A stretch of 64,000 nt of DNA, from the NCBI GenBank assembly GCA_037013495.1, contig CM072810.1, positions 29,045,843-29,109,842 on the forward strand, read 5' to 3'. Positions within the stretch are counted from its first letter, which is position 1; each line of letters starts with the position of its first letter. Positions 48,301-61,228 of the stretch are shown in pieces. This DNA is from Hippophae tibetana (taxonomy: Eukaryota > Streptophyta > Magnoliopsida > Rosales > Elaeagnaceae). The notes beneath the pieces were generated by a model. The model saw only the letters and a list, made by a program, of their open reading frames with translations, ran no database searches and was not told the origin of the DNA. A program made the translations under genes and the position numbers.

Positions 48301-48859
48301 GATATAGAGGTCAAAAATTTTGGTCAATTTCGTAGTTCTAGATTTATTTTTTAGCTCAAATACTTATATGAGTGGTCTGCAAAATATTTCATGTTGTTTT
48401 GAAGAAGTACAACTCTAAATTCATTGAAATAATCATTTTGGAGCCTGGATTATTTTTTTCCAAAACCCCTAAAAAGGGTTAATTCTATCTAAGAAATTTA
48501 GTAACTCTCTGGGAAAGTAGATCCCATTTCTCTTCATTGGTATTAGAGTCATCATTCCTAGCAATTGTGTCCAAAAGATTTTCGCTAAGACCACTATCCT
48601 TGATGTCTATAAAGCAAAGCTCTTTCCTTCCTCGAAAGTGGATGGCTGACATATTGGTTACAAGTGATGCAGTTCGAATACTTGCCCAAGTGATTCATTT
48701 AACAGTAAGTTCACAAGGATTTTTCATGTATTTAAGCAAGGTAACTTTTGCTTGAAAATGATAAGGTAAGCTAGTAAGGAATTTCTCAATGTACTTCTCT
48801 TTCCTGATAGGTCCACCCAAATTGTACGAGTAGTTGATAGTGTTTGAAAAACATGACTA
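45326..48859 (+). repeat. Hexamer HOR (second kind), copy 1 (3534 bp)
   Basis: Members: 45326 (GACTAG, GATGTATT, GCTGAG), 45915 (CAGCCTC joined to GAGTTCAATA, a mosaic start), 46504 (GAGGACAAAAA, GTTCGGAAG, CCTAGCAATTG), 47093 (GACTAG, GATGTATT), 47682 (AAAAAGTTTGG, CTAGCAATTG) and 48271 (AAAAATTTTGG, TTGTTTTGAAG). Private changes: ATAATGCCAAG near 45665, CACTGGTATT near 47360, CACAATGATT near 48125 and GAGCCTGG near 48443. Confidence 0.9.
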
Positions 48860-51800
48860 TAATTTGTTCCAAGTTTTTGCCTCTTGCTTGATATAGAGGT
48901 CAAAATTTTTGGTCAATTTCGTAGTTCTAGATGTATTCTTTAGCTCAAATACCTATATGAGTGGTCTACCAAATATTTCATGTTGTTTGGAAGAAGTACA
49001 ACTCTAAATTCATTGAAATAATCATTTTGGAGCTCGGATTATTTTTTTCTAAAACCCCTAAAAAGGGTTAATTCTATCGAAGAAATTTAGTAACTCTCTG
49101 GGAAAGTAGATCCCATTTCTCTTCATTGGTATTAGAGTCATCATTTCTAACAATTGTGTCCAAAAGATCTTCGCTGAGACCACTATCCTTGATGTCTATA
49201 AAGCCAAGCTCTTTCTGTCCTCGAAAGTGGATGGCTGACATATTGGTTACAAGTGATGCAGTTCGAATACTTGCCCAAGTGATTCATTTAACAGTAAGTT
49301 CACAAGGATTTTTCATGTATTTAAGCAAGGTAACTTTTGCTTGAAAATTATAAGGTAAGCAAGTAAGGAATTTCTCAATGTACTTCTCTTTCCTAATAGA
49401 TCCACCCAAATTGTACGAGTAGTTGATAATGTTTGAAAAACATGATTAGAATTTGTTCCAAGTTTCAGCCTCTTGCTTGATATAGAGTTCAATATTTTTG
49501 GTCAACTTCGTAGTTCTAGATTTATTTTTTAGCTCAAATACTTATATGAGTGGTCTGCAAAATATTTCATGTTGTTTGGAAGAAGTACAACTCTAACTTC
49601 ATTGAAATAAACATTTTGGAGCTCGGATTATTTTTTTCTAAAACCCCTAAAAAGGGTTAATTCTATCGAAGAAATTTAGTAACTCTCTGGGAAAGTAGAT
49701 CCCATTTCTCTTCATTGGTATTAGAGTCATCATTTCTAACAATTGTGTCAAAAAGATTTTCGCTAAGACCACTATCCTTGATGTCTATAAAGCAAAGCTC
49801 TTTCCTTCCTCGAAAGTGGATGGCTGACATATTGGTTACAAGTGATGCAGTTCGAATACTTGCCCAAGTGATTCATTTAACAGTAAGTTCACAAGGATTT
49901 TTCATGTATTTAAGCAAGGTAACTTTTGCTTGAAAATTATAAGGTAAGCAAGTAAGGAATTTCTCAATGTACTTCTCTTTCCTAATAGATCCACCCAAAT
50001 TGTACGAGTAGTTGATAATGTTTGAAAAACATGATTAGAATTTGTTCCAAGTTTCAGCCTCTTGCTTGATATAGAGGACAAAAATTTTGGTCAATTTCGT
50101 AGTTCTAGATTTATTTTTTAGCTCAAATACCTATATGAGTGGTCTACCAAATATTTCATGTTGTTCGGAAGAAGTACAACTCTAAATTCATTGAAATAAT
50201 CATTTTGGAGCTCGGATTATTTTTTTCCAAAACCCCTAAAAAGGGTTAATTCTATCTAAGAAATTTAGTAACTCTCTGGGAAAGTAGATCCCATTTCTCT
50301 TCATTGGTATTAGAGTCATCATTCCTAGCAATTGTGTCCAAAAGATTTTCGCTAAGACCACTATCCTTGATGTCTATAAAGCAAAGCTCTTTCCTTCCTC
50401 GAAAGTGGATGGCTGACATATTGGTTACAAGTGATGCAGTTCGAATACTTGCCCAAGTGATTCATTTAACAGTAAGTTCACAAGGATTTTTCATGTATTT
50501 AAGCAAGGTAACTTTTGCTTGAAAATGATAAGGTAAGCTAGTAAGGAATTTCTCAATGTACTTCTCTTTCCTGATAGGTCCACCCAAATTGTACGAGTAG
50601 TTGATAGTGTTTGAAAAACATGACTAGAATTTGTTCCAAGTTTTTGCCTCTTGCTTGATATAGAGGTCAAAATTTTTGGTCAATTTCGTAGTTCTAGATG
50701 TATTTTTTAGCTCAAATACCTATATGAGTGGTCTACCAAATATTTCATGTTGTTTGGAAGAAGTACAACTCTAAATTCATTGAAATAATCATTTTGGAGC
50801 TCGGATTATTTTTTTCTAAAACCCCTAAAAAGGGTTAATTCTATCGAAGAAATTTAGTAACTCTCTGGGAAAGTAGATCCCATTTCTCTTCATTGGTATT
50901 AGAGTCATCATTTCTAACAATTGTGTCCAAAAGATCTTCGCTGAGACCACTATCCTTGATGTCTATAAAGCAAAGCTCTTTCTGTCCTCGAAAGTGGATG
51001 GCTGACATATTGGTTACAAGTGATGCAGTTCGAATACTTGCCCAAGTGATTCATTTAACAGTAAGTTCACAAGGATTTTTCATGTATTTAAGCAAGGTAA
51101 CTTTTGCTTGAAAATTATAAGGTAAGAAAGTAAGGAATTTCTCAATGTACTTCTCTTTCCTAATAGATCCACCCAAATTGTACGAGTAGTTGATAATGTT
51201 TGAAAAACATGATTAGAATTTGTTCCAAGTTTTAGCCTCTTGCTTGATATAGAGGTCAAAAAGTTTGGTCAATTTCGTAGTTCTAGATGTATTTTTTAGC
51301 TCAAATACCTATATGAGTGGTCTACCAAATATTTCATGTTGTTTGGAAGAAGTACAACTCTAAATTCATTGAAATAATCATTTTGGAGCTCGGATTATTT
51401 TTTTCCAAAACCCCTAAAAAGGGTTAATTCTATCTAAGAAATTTAGTAACTCTCTGGGAAAGTAGATCCCATTTCTCTTCATTGGTATTAGAGTCATCAT
51501 TTCTAGCAATTGTGTCAAAAAGATTTTCGCTAAGACCACTATCCTTGATGTCTATAAAGCCAAGCTCTTTCTGTCCTCGAAAGTGGATGGCTGACATATT
51601 GGTTACAAGTGATGCAGTTCGAATACTTGCCCAAGTGATTCATTTAACAGTAAGTTCACAAGGATTTTTCATGTATTTAAGCAAGGTAACTTTTGCTTGA
51701 AAATTATAAGGTAAGCAAGTAAGGAATTTCTCAATGTACTTCTCTTTCCTAATAGATCCACCCAAATTGTACGAGTAGTTGATAATGTTTGAAAAACATG

Positions 51801-52392
51801 ATTAGAATTTGTTCCAAGTTTCAGCCTCTTGCTTGATATAGAGGTCAAAAATTTTGGTCAATTTCGTAGTTCTAGATTTATTTTTTAGCTCAAATACTTA
51901 TATGAGTGGTCTGCAAAATATTTCATGTTGTTTTGAAGAAGTACAACTCTAAATTCATTGAAATAATCATTTTAGAGCTCGGATTATTTTTTTCAAAACC
52001 CCTAAAAAGGGTTAATTCTATCTAACAAATTTAGTAACTCTCTAGGAAAGTAGATCTCATTTCTCTTCATTGGTATTAGAGTCATCATTCCTAACAATTG
52101 TGTCAAAAAGATTTTCGCTAAGACCACTATCCTTGATGTCTATAAAGCCAAGCTCTTTCCGTCCTCGAAAGTGGATGCCTGACATATTGGTTACAAGTGA
52201 TGCAGTTCGAATACTAGCCCAAGTGATTCATTTAACAGTAAGTTCACAAGGATTTTTCATGTATTTAAGCAAGGTAACTTTTGCTTGAAAATGATAAGGT
52301 AAGCTAGTAAGGAATTTCTCAATGTGCTTCTCTTTCCTGATAGGTCCACCCAAATTGTACGAGTAGTTGATAGTGTTTGAAAAACAAGATTA
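48860..52392 (+). repeat. Hexamer HOR (second kind), copy 2 (3533 bp)
   Basis: All six members recur at an offset of 3534 bp (48860, 49449, 50038, 50627, 51216, 51805), including the mosaic CAGCCTC with GAGTTCAATA start and the rare GTAAGAAAG junction (47590 and 51126). Private changes: GACTATAATTTG at the start, ATTCTTTAGC near 48936 and TTTTAGCC near 51232. The last member switches midway to the CTAACAAATT, AGATCTC, GTGGATGCC type, so the right half has been replaced. Confidence 0.9.
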
Positions 52393-55338
52393 GAATTTGT
52401 TCCAAGTTTCAGCCTCTTGCTTGATATAGAGGTCAAAATTTTTGGTCAATTTCGTAGTTCTATATGTATTTTTTAGCTCAAATACCTATATGAGTGGTCT
52501 ACCAAATATTTCATGTTGTTTGGAAGAAGTACAACTCTAAATTCATTGAAATAATCATTTTGGAGCTCGGATTATTTTTTTCTAAAACCCCTAAAAAGGG
52601 TTAATTCTATCGAAGAAATTTAGTAACTCTCTGGGAAAGTAGATCCCATTTCTCTTCATTGGTATTAGAGTCATCATTTCTAACAATTGTGTGAAAAATA
52701 TTTTCGCTAAGACCACTATCCTTGATGTCTATAAAGCCAAGCTCTTTCCGTCCTCGAAAGTGGATGGCTGACATATTGGATACAAGTGATACAGTTCGAA
52801 TACTTGCCCAAGTGATTCATTTAACAGTAAGTTCGCAAGGATTTTTTATGTATTTAAGCAAGGTTACTTTTATTTGAAAATGATAAGGTAAGCTAGTAAG
52901 GAATTTCTCAATCTATTTCCCTTTCCAGATTGGTCCACCCAATTTATAGAAGTAGTTGATAGTGTTTGAAAAACATGATTAGAATTTGTTCCAAGTTTCA
53001 TCCTCTTGCTTGATATAGAGTTCAATATTTTTGGTCAACTTCGTAGTTCTAGATTTATTTTTTAGCTCAAATACTTATATGAGTGGTCTGCAAAATATTT
53101 CATGTTGTTTGGAAGAAGTACAACTCTAACTTCATTGAAATAAACATTTTGGAGCTCGGATTTGTTTTTTCTAAAACCCCTAAAAAGGGTTAATTCTATC
53201 GAAGAAATTTAGTAACTCTCTGGGAAAGTAGATCCCATTTCTCTTCATTGGTATTAGAGTCATCATTTCTAACAATTGTGTCAAAAAGATTTTCGCTAAG
53301 ACCACTATCCTTGATGTCTATAAAGCAAAGCTCTTTCCTTCCTCGAAAGTGGATGGCTGACATATTGGTTACAAGTGATGCAGTTCGAATACTTGCCCAA
53401 GTGATTCATTTAACAGTAAGTTCACAATAATTTTTCATGTATTTAAGCAAGGTAACTTTTGCTTGAAAATTATAAGGTAAGCTAGTAAGGAATTTCTCAA
53501 TGTACTTCTCTTTCCTAATAGATCCACCCAAATTGTACGAGTAGTTGATAATGTTTGAAAAACATGATTAGAATTTGTTCCAAGTTTCAGCCTCTTGCTT
53601 GAGATAGAGGTCAAAATTTTTGGTCAATTTCGTAGTTATAGATTTATTTTTTAGCTCAAATACCTATATGAGTGGTCTACCAAATATTTCATGTTGTTTG
53701 GAAGAAGTACAACTCTAAATTCATTGAAATAATCATTTTGGAGCTCGGATTATTTTTTTCCAAAACCCCTAAAAAGGGTTAATTCTATCTAAGAAATTTA
53801 GTAACTCTCTGGGAAAGTAGATCCCATTTCTCTTCATTGGTATTAGAGTCATCATTTCTAACAATTGTGTCAAAAAGATTTTCGCTAAGACCACTATCCT
53901 TGATGTCTATAAAGCAAAGCTCTTTCCTTCCTCGAAAGTGGATGGCTGACATATTGGTTACAAGTGATGCAGTTCGAATACTTGCCCCAGTGATTCATTT
54001 AACAGTAAGTTCACAAGGATTTTTCATGTATTTAAGCAAGGTAACTTTTGCTTGAAAATGATAAGGTAAGCATGTAAGGAATTTCTCAATGTACTTCTCT
54101 TTCCTGATAGGTCCACCCAAATTGTACGAGTAGTTGATAGTGTTTGAAAAACATGATTAGAATTTGTTCCAAGTTTCATCCTCTTGCTTGATATAGAGTT
54201 CAAAATTTTTGGTCAACTTCGTAGTTCTAGATTTATTTTTTATGTCAAATACTTATATGAGTGGTCTGCAAAATATTTCATGTTGTTTTGAAGAAGTACA
54301 ACTCTAAATTCATTGAAATAATCATTTTGGAGCTCGGATTATTTTTTTCCAAAACCCCTAAAAAGGGTTAATTCTATCGAATAAATTTAGTAACTCTTTG
54401 GGAAAGTAGATCCCATTTCTCTTCATTGGTATTAGAGTCATCATTTCTAACAATTGTGTCAAAAAGATTTTCGCTAAGACCACTATCCTTGATGTCTATA
54501 AAGCAAAGCTCTTTCCTTCCTCGAAAGTGGATGGCTGACATATTGGTTACAAGTGATGCAGTTCGAATACTTGCCCAAGTGATTCATTTAACAGTAAGTT
54601 CACAAGGATTTTTCATGTATTTAAGCAAGGTAACAGTTGCTTGAAAATGATAAGGTAAGCTAGTAAGGAATTTCTCAATGTACTTCTCTTTCCTAATAGG
54701 TCCACCCAAATTGGACGAGTAGTTGATAATGTTTGAAAAACAAGATTAGAATTTGTTCCAAGTTTCAGCCTCTTGCTTGATATAGAGGTCAAAATTTTTG
54801 GTCAATTTCATAGTTCTAGATGTATTTTTTAGCTCAAATACCTATATGAGTGGTCTACCAAATATTTCATGTTGTTTGGAAGAAGTACAACTCTAAATTC
54901 ATTGAAATAATCATTTTGGAGCTCGGATTATTTTTTTCTAAAACCCCTAAAAAGGGTTAATTCTATCGAAGAAATTTAGTAACTCTCTGGGAAAGTAGAT
55001 CCCATTTCTCTTCATTGGTATTAGAGTCATCATTTCTAACAATTGTGTGAAAAATATTTTCGCTAAGACCACTATCCTTGATGTCTATAAAGCCAAGCTC
55101 TTTCCGTCCTCGAAAGTGGATGGCTGACATATTGGATACAAGTGATGCAGTTCGAATACTTGCCCAAGTGATTCATTTAACACTAACTTCGCAAGGATTT
55201 TTTTATGTATTTAAGCAAGGTTACTTTTGCTTGAATATGATAAGGTAAGCTAGTAAGGAATTTCTCAATCTATTTCCCTTTCCAGATTGGTCCACCCAAT
55301 TTGTAGAAGTAGTTGATAGTGTTTGAAAAACAAGATTA
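52393..55338 (+). repeat. Pentamer HOR (second kind), copy 1 (2946 bp)
   Basis: Members: 52393 (TTCTATATG, GTGTGAAAAATA, GATACAGTTCG, TTATTTG), 52982 (GGATTTGTTTTTTC, CACAATAATT), 53571 (TTGAGATAGAGG, TTGCCCCAG), 54160 (TTTTATGTCAAAT, CGAATAAATT, AACAGTTGC) and 54749 (AATTGGACGAG before it, TTTCATAG, CACTAACTTCGC, GAATATGA). Each member carries at least two changes found nowhere else outside this block. This copy has one extra T near 55199. Confidence 0.95.
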
Positions 55339-58283
55339 GAATTTGTTCCAAGTTTCAGCCTCTTGCTTGATATAGATGTCAAAATTTTTGGTCAATTTCG
55401 TAGTTCTATATGTATTTTTTAGCTCAAATACCTATATGAGTGGTCTACCAAATATTTCATGTTGTTTGGAAGAAGTACAACTCTAAATTCATTGAAATAA
55501 TCATTTTGGAGCTCGGATTATTTTTTTCTAAAACCCCTAAAAAGGGTTAATTCTATCGAAGAAATTTAGTAACTCTCTGGGAAAGTAGATCCCATTTCTC
55601 TTCATTGGTATTAGAGTCATCATTTCTAACAATTGTGTGAAAAATATTTTCGCTAAGACCACTATCCTTGATGTCTATAAAGCCAAGCTCTTTCCGTCCT
55701 CGAAAGTGGATGGCTGACATATTGGATACAAGTGATACAGTTCGAATACTTGCCCAAGTGATTCATTTAACAGTAAGTTCGCAAGGATTTTTTATGTATT
55801 TAAGCAAGGTTACTTTTATTTGAAAATGATAAGGTAAGCTAGTAAGGAATTTCTCAATCTATTTCCCTTTCCAGATTGGTCCACCCAATTTATAGAAGTA
55901 GTTGATAGTGTTTGAAAAACATGATTAGAATTTGTTCCAAGTTTCATCCTCTTGCTTGATATAGAGTTCAATATTTTTGGTCAACTTCGTAGTTCTAGAT
56001 TTATTTTTTAGCTCAAATACTTATATGAGTGGTCTGCAAAATATTTCATGTTGTTTGGAAGAAGTACAACTCTAACTTCATTGAAATAAACATTTTGGAG
56101 CTCGGATTTGTTTTTTCTAAAACCCCTAAAAAGGGTTAATTCTATCGAAGAAATTTAGTAACTCTCTGGGAAAGTAGATCCCATTTCTCTTCATTGGTAT
56201 TAGAGTCATCATTTCTAACAATTGTGTCAAAAAGATTTTCGCTAAGACCACTATCCTTGATGTCTATAAAGCAAAGCTCTTTCCTTCCTCGAAAGTGGAT
56301 GGCTGACATATTGGTTACAAGTGATGCAGTTCGAATACTTGCCCAAGTGATTCATTTAACAGTAAGTTCACAATAATTTTTCATGTATTTAAGCAAGGTA
56401 ACTTTTGCTTGAAAATTATAAGGTAAGCTAGTAAGGAATTTCTCAATGTACTTCTCTTTCCTAATAGATCCACCCAAATTGTACGAGTAGTTGATAATGT
56501 TTGAAAAACATGATTAGAATTTGTTCCAAGTTTCAGCCTCTTGCTTGAGATAGAGGTCAAAATTTTTGGTCAATTTCGTAGTTATAGATTTATTTTTTAG
56601 CTCAAATACCTATATGAGTGGTCTACCAAATATTTCATGTTGTTTGGAAGAAGTACAACTCTAAATTCATTGAAATAATCATTTTGGAGCTCGGATTATT
56701 TTTTTCCAAAACCCCTAAAAAGGGTTAATTCTATCTAAGAAATTTAGTAACTCTCTGGGAAAGTAGATCCCATTTCTCTTCATTGGTATTAGAGTCATCA
56801 TTTCTAACAATTGTGTCAAAAAGATTTTCGCTAAGACCACTATCCTTGATGTCTATAAAGCAAAGCTCTTTCCTTCCTCGAAAGTGGATGGCTGACATAT
56901 TGGTTACAAGTGATGCAGTTCGAATACTTGCCCCAGTGATTCATTTAACAGTAAGTTCACAAGGATTTTTCATGTATTTAAGCAAGGTAACTTTTGCTTG
57001 AAAATGATAAGGTAAGCATGTAAGGAATTTCTCAATGTACTTCTCTTTCCTGATAGGTCCACCCAAATTGTACGAGTAGTTGATAGTGTTTGAAAAACAT
57101 GATTAGAATTTGTTCCAAGTTTCATCCTCTTGCTTGATATAGAGTTCAAAATTTTTGGTCAACTTCGTAGTTCTAGATTTATTTTTTATGTCAAATACTT
57201 ATATGAGTGGTCTGCAAAATATTTCATGTTGTTTTGAAGAAGTACAACTCTAAATTCATTGAAATAATCATTTTGGAGCTCGGATTATTTTTTTCCAAAA
57301 CCCCTAAAAAGGGTTAATTCTATCGAATAAATTTAGTAACTCTTTGGGAAAGTAGATCCCATTTCTCTTCATTGGTATTAGAGTCATCATTTCTAACAAT
57401 TGTGTCAAAAAGATTTTCGCTAAGACCACTATCCTTGATGTCTATAAAGCAAAGCTCTTTCCTTCCTCGAAAGTGGATGGCTGACATATTGGTTACAAGT
57501 GATGCAGTTCGAATACTTGCCCAAGTGATTCATTTAACAGTAAGTTCACAAGGATTTTTCATGTATTTAAGCAAGGTAACAGTTGCTTGAAAATGATAAG
57601 GTAAGCTAGTAAGGAATTTCTCAATGTACTTCTCTTTCCTAATAGGTCCACCCAAATTGGACGAGTAGTTGATAATGTTTGAAAAACAAGATTAGAATTT
57701 GTTCCAAGTTTCAGCCTCTTGCTTGATATAGAGGTCAAAATTTTTGGTCAATTTCATAGTTCTAGATGTATTTTTTAGCTCAAATACCTATATGAGTGGT
57801 CTACCAAATATTTCATGTTGTTTGGAAGAAGTACAACTCTAAATTCATTGAAATAATCATTTTGGAGCTCGGATTATTTTTTTCTAAAACCCCTAAAAAG
57901 GGTTAATTCTATCGAAGAAATTTAGTAACTCTCTGGGAAAGTAGATCCCATTTCTCTTCATTGGTATTAGAGTCATCATTTCTAACAATTGTGTGAAAAA
58001 TATTTTCGCTAAGACCACTATCCTTGATGTCTATAAAGCCAAGCTCTTTCCGTCCTCGAAAGTGGATGGCTGACATATTGGATACAAGTGATGCAGTTCG
58101 AATACTTGCCCAAGTGATTCATTTAACACTAACTTCGCAAGGATTTTTTATGTATTTAAGCAAGGTTACTTTTGCTTGAATATGATAAGGTAAGCTAGTA
58201 AGGAATTTCTCAATCTATTTCCCTTTCCAGATTGGTCCACCCAATTTGTAGAAGTAGTTGATAGTGTTTGAAAAACAAGATTA
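55339..58283 (+). repeat. Pentamer HOR (second kind), copy 2 (2945 bp)
   Basis: This is nearly identical to copy 1, member by member (55339, 55928, 56517, 57106, 57695). The differences I noticed are TATAGATGTC where copies 1 and 3 have TATAGAGGTC, and the absence of the extra T. Confidence 0.95.
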
Positions 58284-61228
58284 GAATTTGTTCCAAGTTT
58301 CACCCTCTTGCTTGATATAGAGGTCAAAATTTTTGGTCAATTTCGTAGTTCTATATGTATTTTTTAGCTCAAATACCTATATGAGTGGTCTACCAAATAT
58401 TTCATGTTGTTTGGAAGAAGTACAACTCTAAATTCATTGAAATAATCATTTTGGAGCTCGGATTATTTTTTTCTAAAACCCCTAAAAAGGGTTAATTCTA
58501 TCGAAGAAATTTAGTAACTCTCTGGGAAAGTAGATCCCATTTCTCTTCATTGGTATTAGAGTCATCATTTCTAACAATTGTGTGAAAAATATTTTCGCTA
58601 AGACCACTATCCTTGATGTCTATAAAGCCAAGCTCTTTCCGTCCTCGAAAGTGGATGGCTGACATATTGGATACAAGTGATACAGTTCGAATACTTGCCC
58701 AAGTGATTCATTTAACAGTAAGTTCGCAAGGATTTTTTATGTATTTAAGCAAGGTTACTTTTATTTGAAAATGATAAGGTAAGCTAGTAAGGAATTTCTC
58801 AATCTATTTCCCTTTCCAGATTGGTCCACCCAATTTATAGAAGTAGTTGATAGTGTTTGAAAAACATGATTAGAATTTGTTCCAAGTTTCATCCTCTTGC
58901 TTGATATAGAGTTCAATATTTTTGGTCAACTTCGTAGTTCTAGATTTATTTTTTAGCTCAAATACTTATATGAGTGGTCTGCAAAATATTTCATGTTGTT
59001 TGGAAGAAGTACAACTCTAACTTCATTGAAATAAACATTTTGGAGCTCGGATTTGTTTTTTCTAAAACCCCTAAAAAGGGTTAATTCTATCGAAGAAATT
59101 TAGTAACTCTCTGGGAAAGTAGATCCCATTTCTCTTCATTGGTATTAGAGTCATCATTTCTAACAATTGTGTCAAAAAGATTTTCGCTAAGACCACTATC
59201 CTTGATGTCTATAAAGCAAAGCTCTTTCCTTCCTCGAAAGTGGATGGCTGACATATTGGTTACAAGTGATGCAGTTCGAATACTTGCCCAAGTGATTCAT
59301 TTAACAGTAAGTTCACAATAATTTTTCATGTATTTAAGCAAGGTAACTTTTGCTTGAAAATTATAAGGTAAGCTAGTAAGGAATTTCTCAATGTACTTCT
59401 CTTTCCTAATAGATCCACCCAAATTGTACGAGTAGTTGATAATGTTTGAAAAACATGATTAGAATTTGTTCCAAGTTTCAGCCTCTTGCTTGAGATAGAG
59501 GTCAAAATTTTTGGTCAATTTCGTAGTTCTAGATTTATTTTTTAGCTCAAATACCTATATGAGTGGTCTACCAAATATTTCATGTTGTTTGGAAGAAGTA
59601 CAACTCTAAATTCATTGAAATAATTATTTTGGAGCTCGGATTATTTTTTTCCAAAACCCCTAAAAAGGGTTAATTCTATCTAAGAAATTTAGTAACTCTC
59701 TGGGAAAGTAGATCCCATTTCTCTTCATTGGTATTAGAGTCATCATTTCTAACAATTGTGTCAAAAAGATTTTCGCTAAGACCACTATCCTTGATGTCTA
59801 TAAAGCAAAGCTCTTTCCTTCCTCGAAAGTGGATGGCTGACATATTGGTTACAAGTGATGCAGTTCGAATACTTGCCCCAGTGATTCATTTAACAGTAAG
59901 TTCACAAGGATTTTTCATGTATTTAAGCAAGGTAACTTTTGCTTGAAAATGATAAGGTAAGCATGTAAGGAATTTCTCAATGTACTTCTCTTTCCTGATA
60001 GGTCCACCCAAATTGTACGAGTAGTTGATAGTGTTTGAAAAACATGATTAGAATTTGTTCCAAGTTTCATCCTCTTGCTTGATATAGAGTTCAAAATTTT
60101 TGGTCAACTTCGTAGTTCTAGATTTATTTTTTATGTCAAATACTTATATGAGTGGTCTGCAAAATATTTCATGTTGTTTTGAAGAAGTACAACTCTAAAT
60201 TCATTGAAATAATCATTTTGGAGCTCGGATTATTTTTTTCCAAAACCCCTAAAAAGGGTTAATTCTATCGAAGAAATTTAGTAACTCTTTGGGAAAGTAG
60301 ATCCCATTTCTCTTCATTGGTATTAGAGTCATCATTTCTAACAATTGTGTCAAAAAGATTTTCGCTAAGACCACTATCCTTGATGTCTATAAAGCAAAGC
60401 TCTTTCCTTCCTCGAAAGTGGATGGCTGACATATTGGTTACAAGTGATGCAGTTCGAATACTTGCCCAAGTGATTCATTTAACAGTAAGTTCACAAGGAT
60501 TTTTCATGTATTTAAGCAAGGTAACAGTTGCTTGAAAATGATAAGGTAAGCTAGTAAGGAATTTCTCAATGTACTTCTCTTTCCTAATAGGTCCACCCAA
60601 ATTGGACGAGTAGTTGATAATGTTTGAAAAACAAGATTAGAATTTGTTCCAAGTTTCAGCCTCTTGCTTGATATAGAGGTCAAAATTTTTGGTCAATTTC
60701 ATAGTTCTAGATGTATTTTTTAGCTCAAATACCTATATGAGTGGTCTACCAAATATTTCATGTTGTTTGGAAGAAGTACAACTCTAAATTCATTGAAATA
60801 ATCATTTTGGAGCTCGGATTATTTTTTTCTAAAACCCCTAAAAAGGGTTAATTCTATCGAAGAAATTTAGTAACTCTCTGGGAAAGTAGATCCCATTTCT
60901 CTTCATTGGTATTAGAGTCATCATTTCTAACAATTGTGTGAAAAATATTTTCGCTAAGACCACTATCCTTGATGTCTATAAAGCCAAGCTCTTTCCGTCC
61001 TCGAAAGTGGATGGCTGACATATTGGATACAAGTGATGCAGTTCGAATACTTGCCCAAGTGATTCATTTAACACTAACTTCGCAAGGATTTTTTATGTAT
61101 TTAAGCAAGGTTACTTTTGCTTGAATATGATAAGGTAAGCTAGTAAGGAATTTCTCAATCTATTTCCCTTTCCAGATTGGTCCACCCAATTTGTAGAAGT
61201 AGTTGATAGTGTTTGAAAAACATGATTA
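58284..61228 (+). repeat. Pentamer HOR (second kind), copy 3 (2945 bp)
   Basis: Members 58284, 58873, 59462, 60051 and 60640 repeat the block again. The differences I noticed are CACCCTC in the first, TTCTAG and AATAATTATTTT in the third, and CGAAGAAAT in the fourth. These differences lie mostly in this copy, so copies 1 and 2 are the closest pair. Confidence 0.95.
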
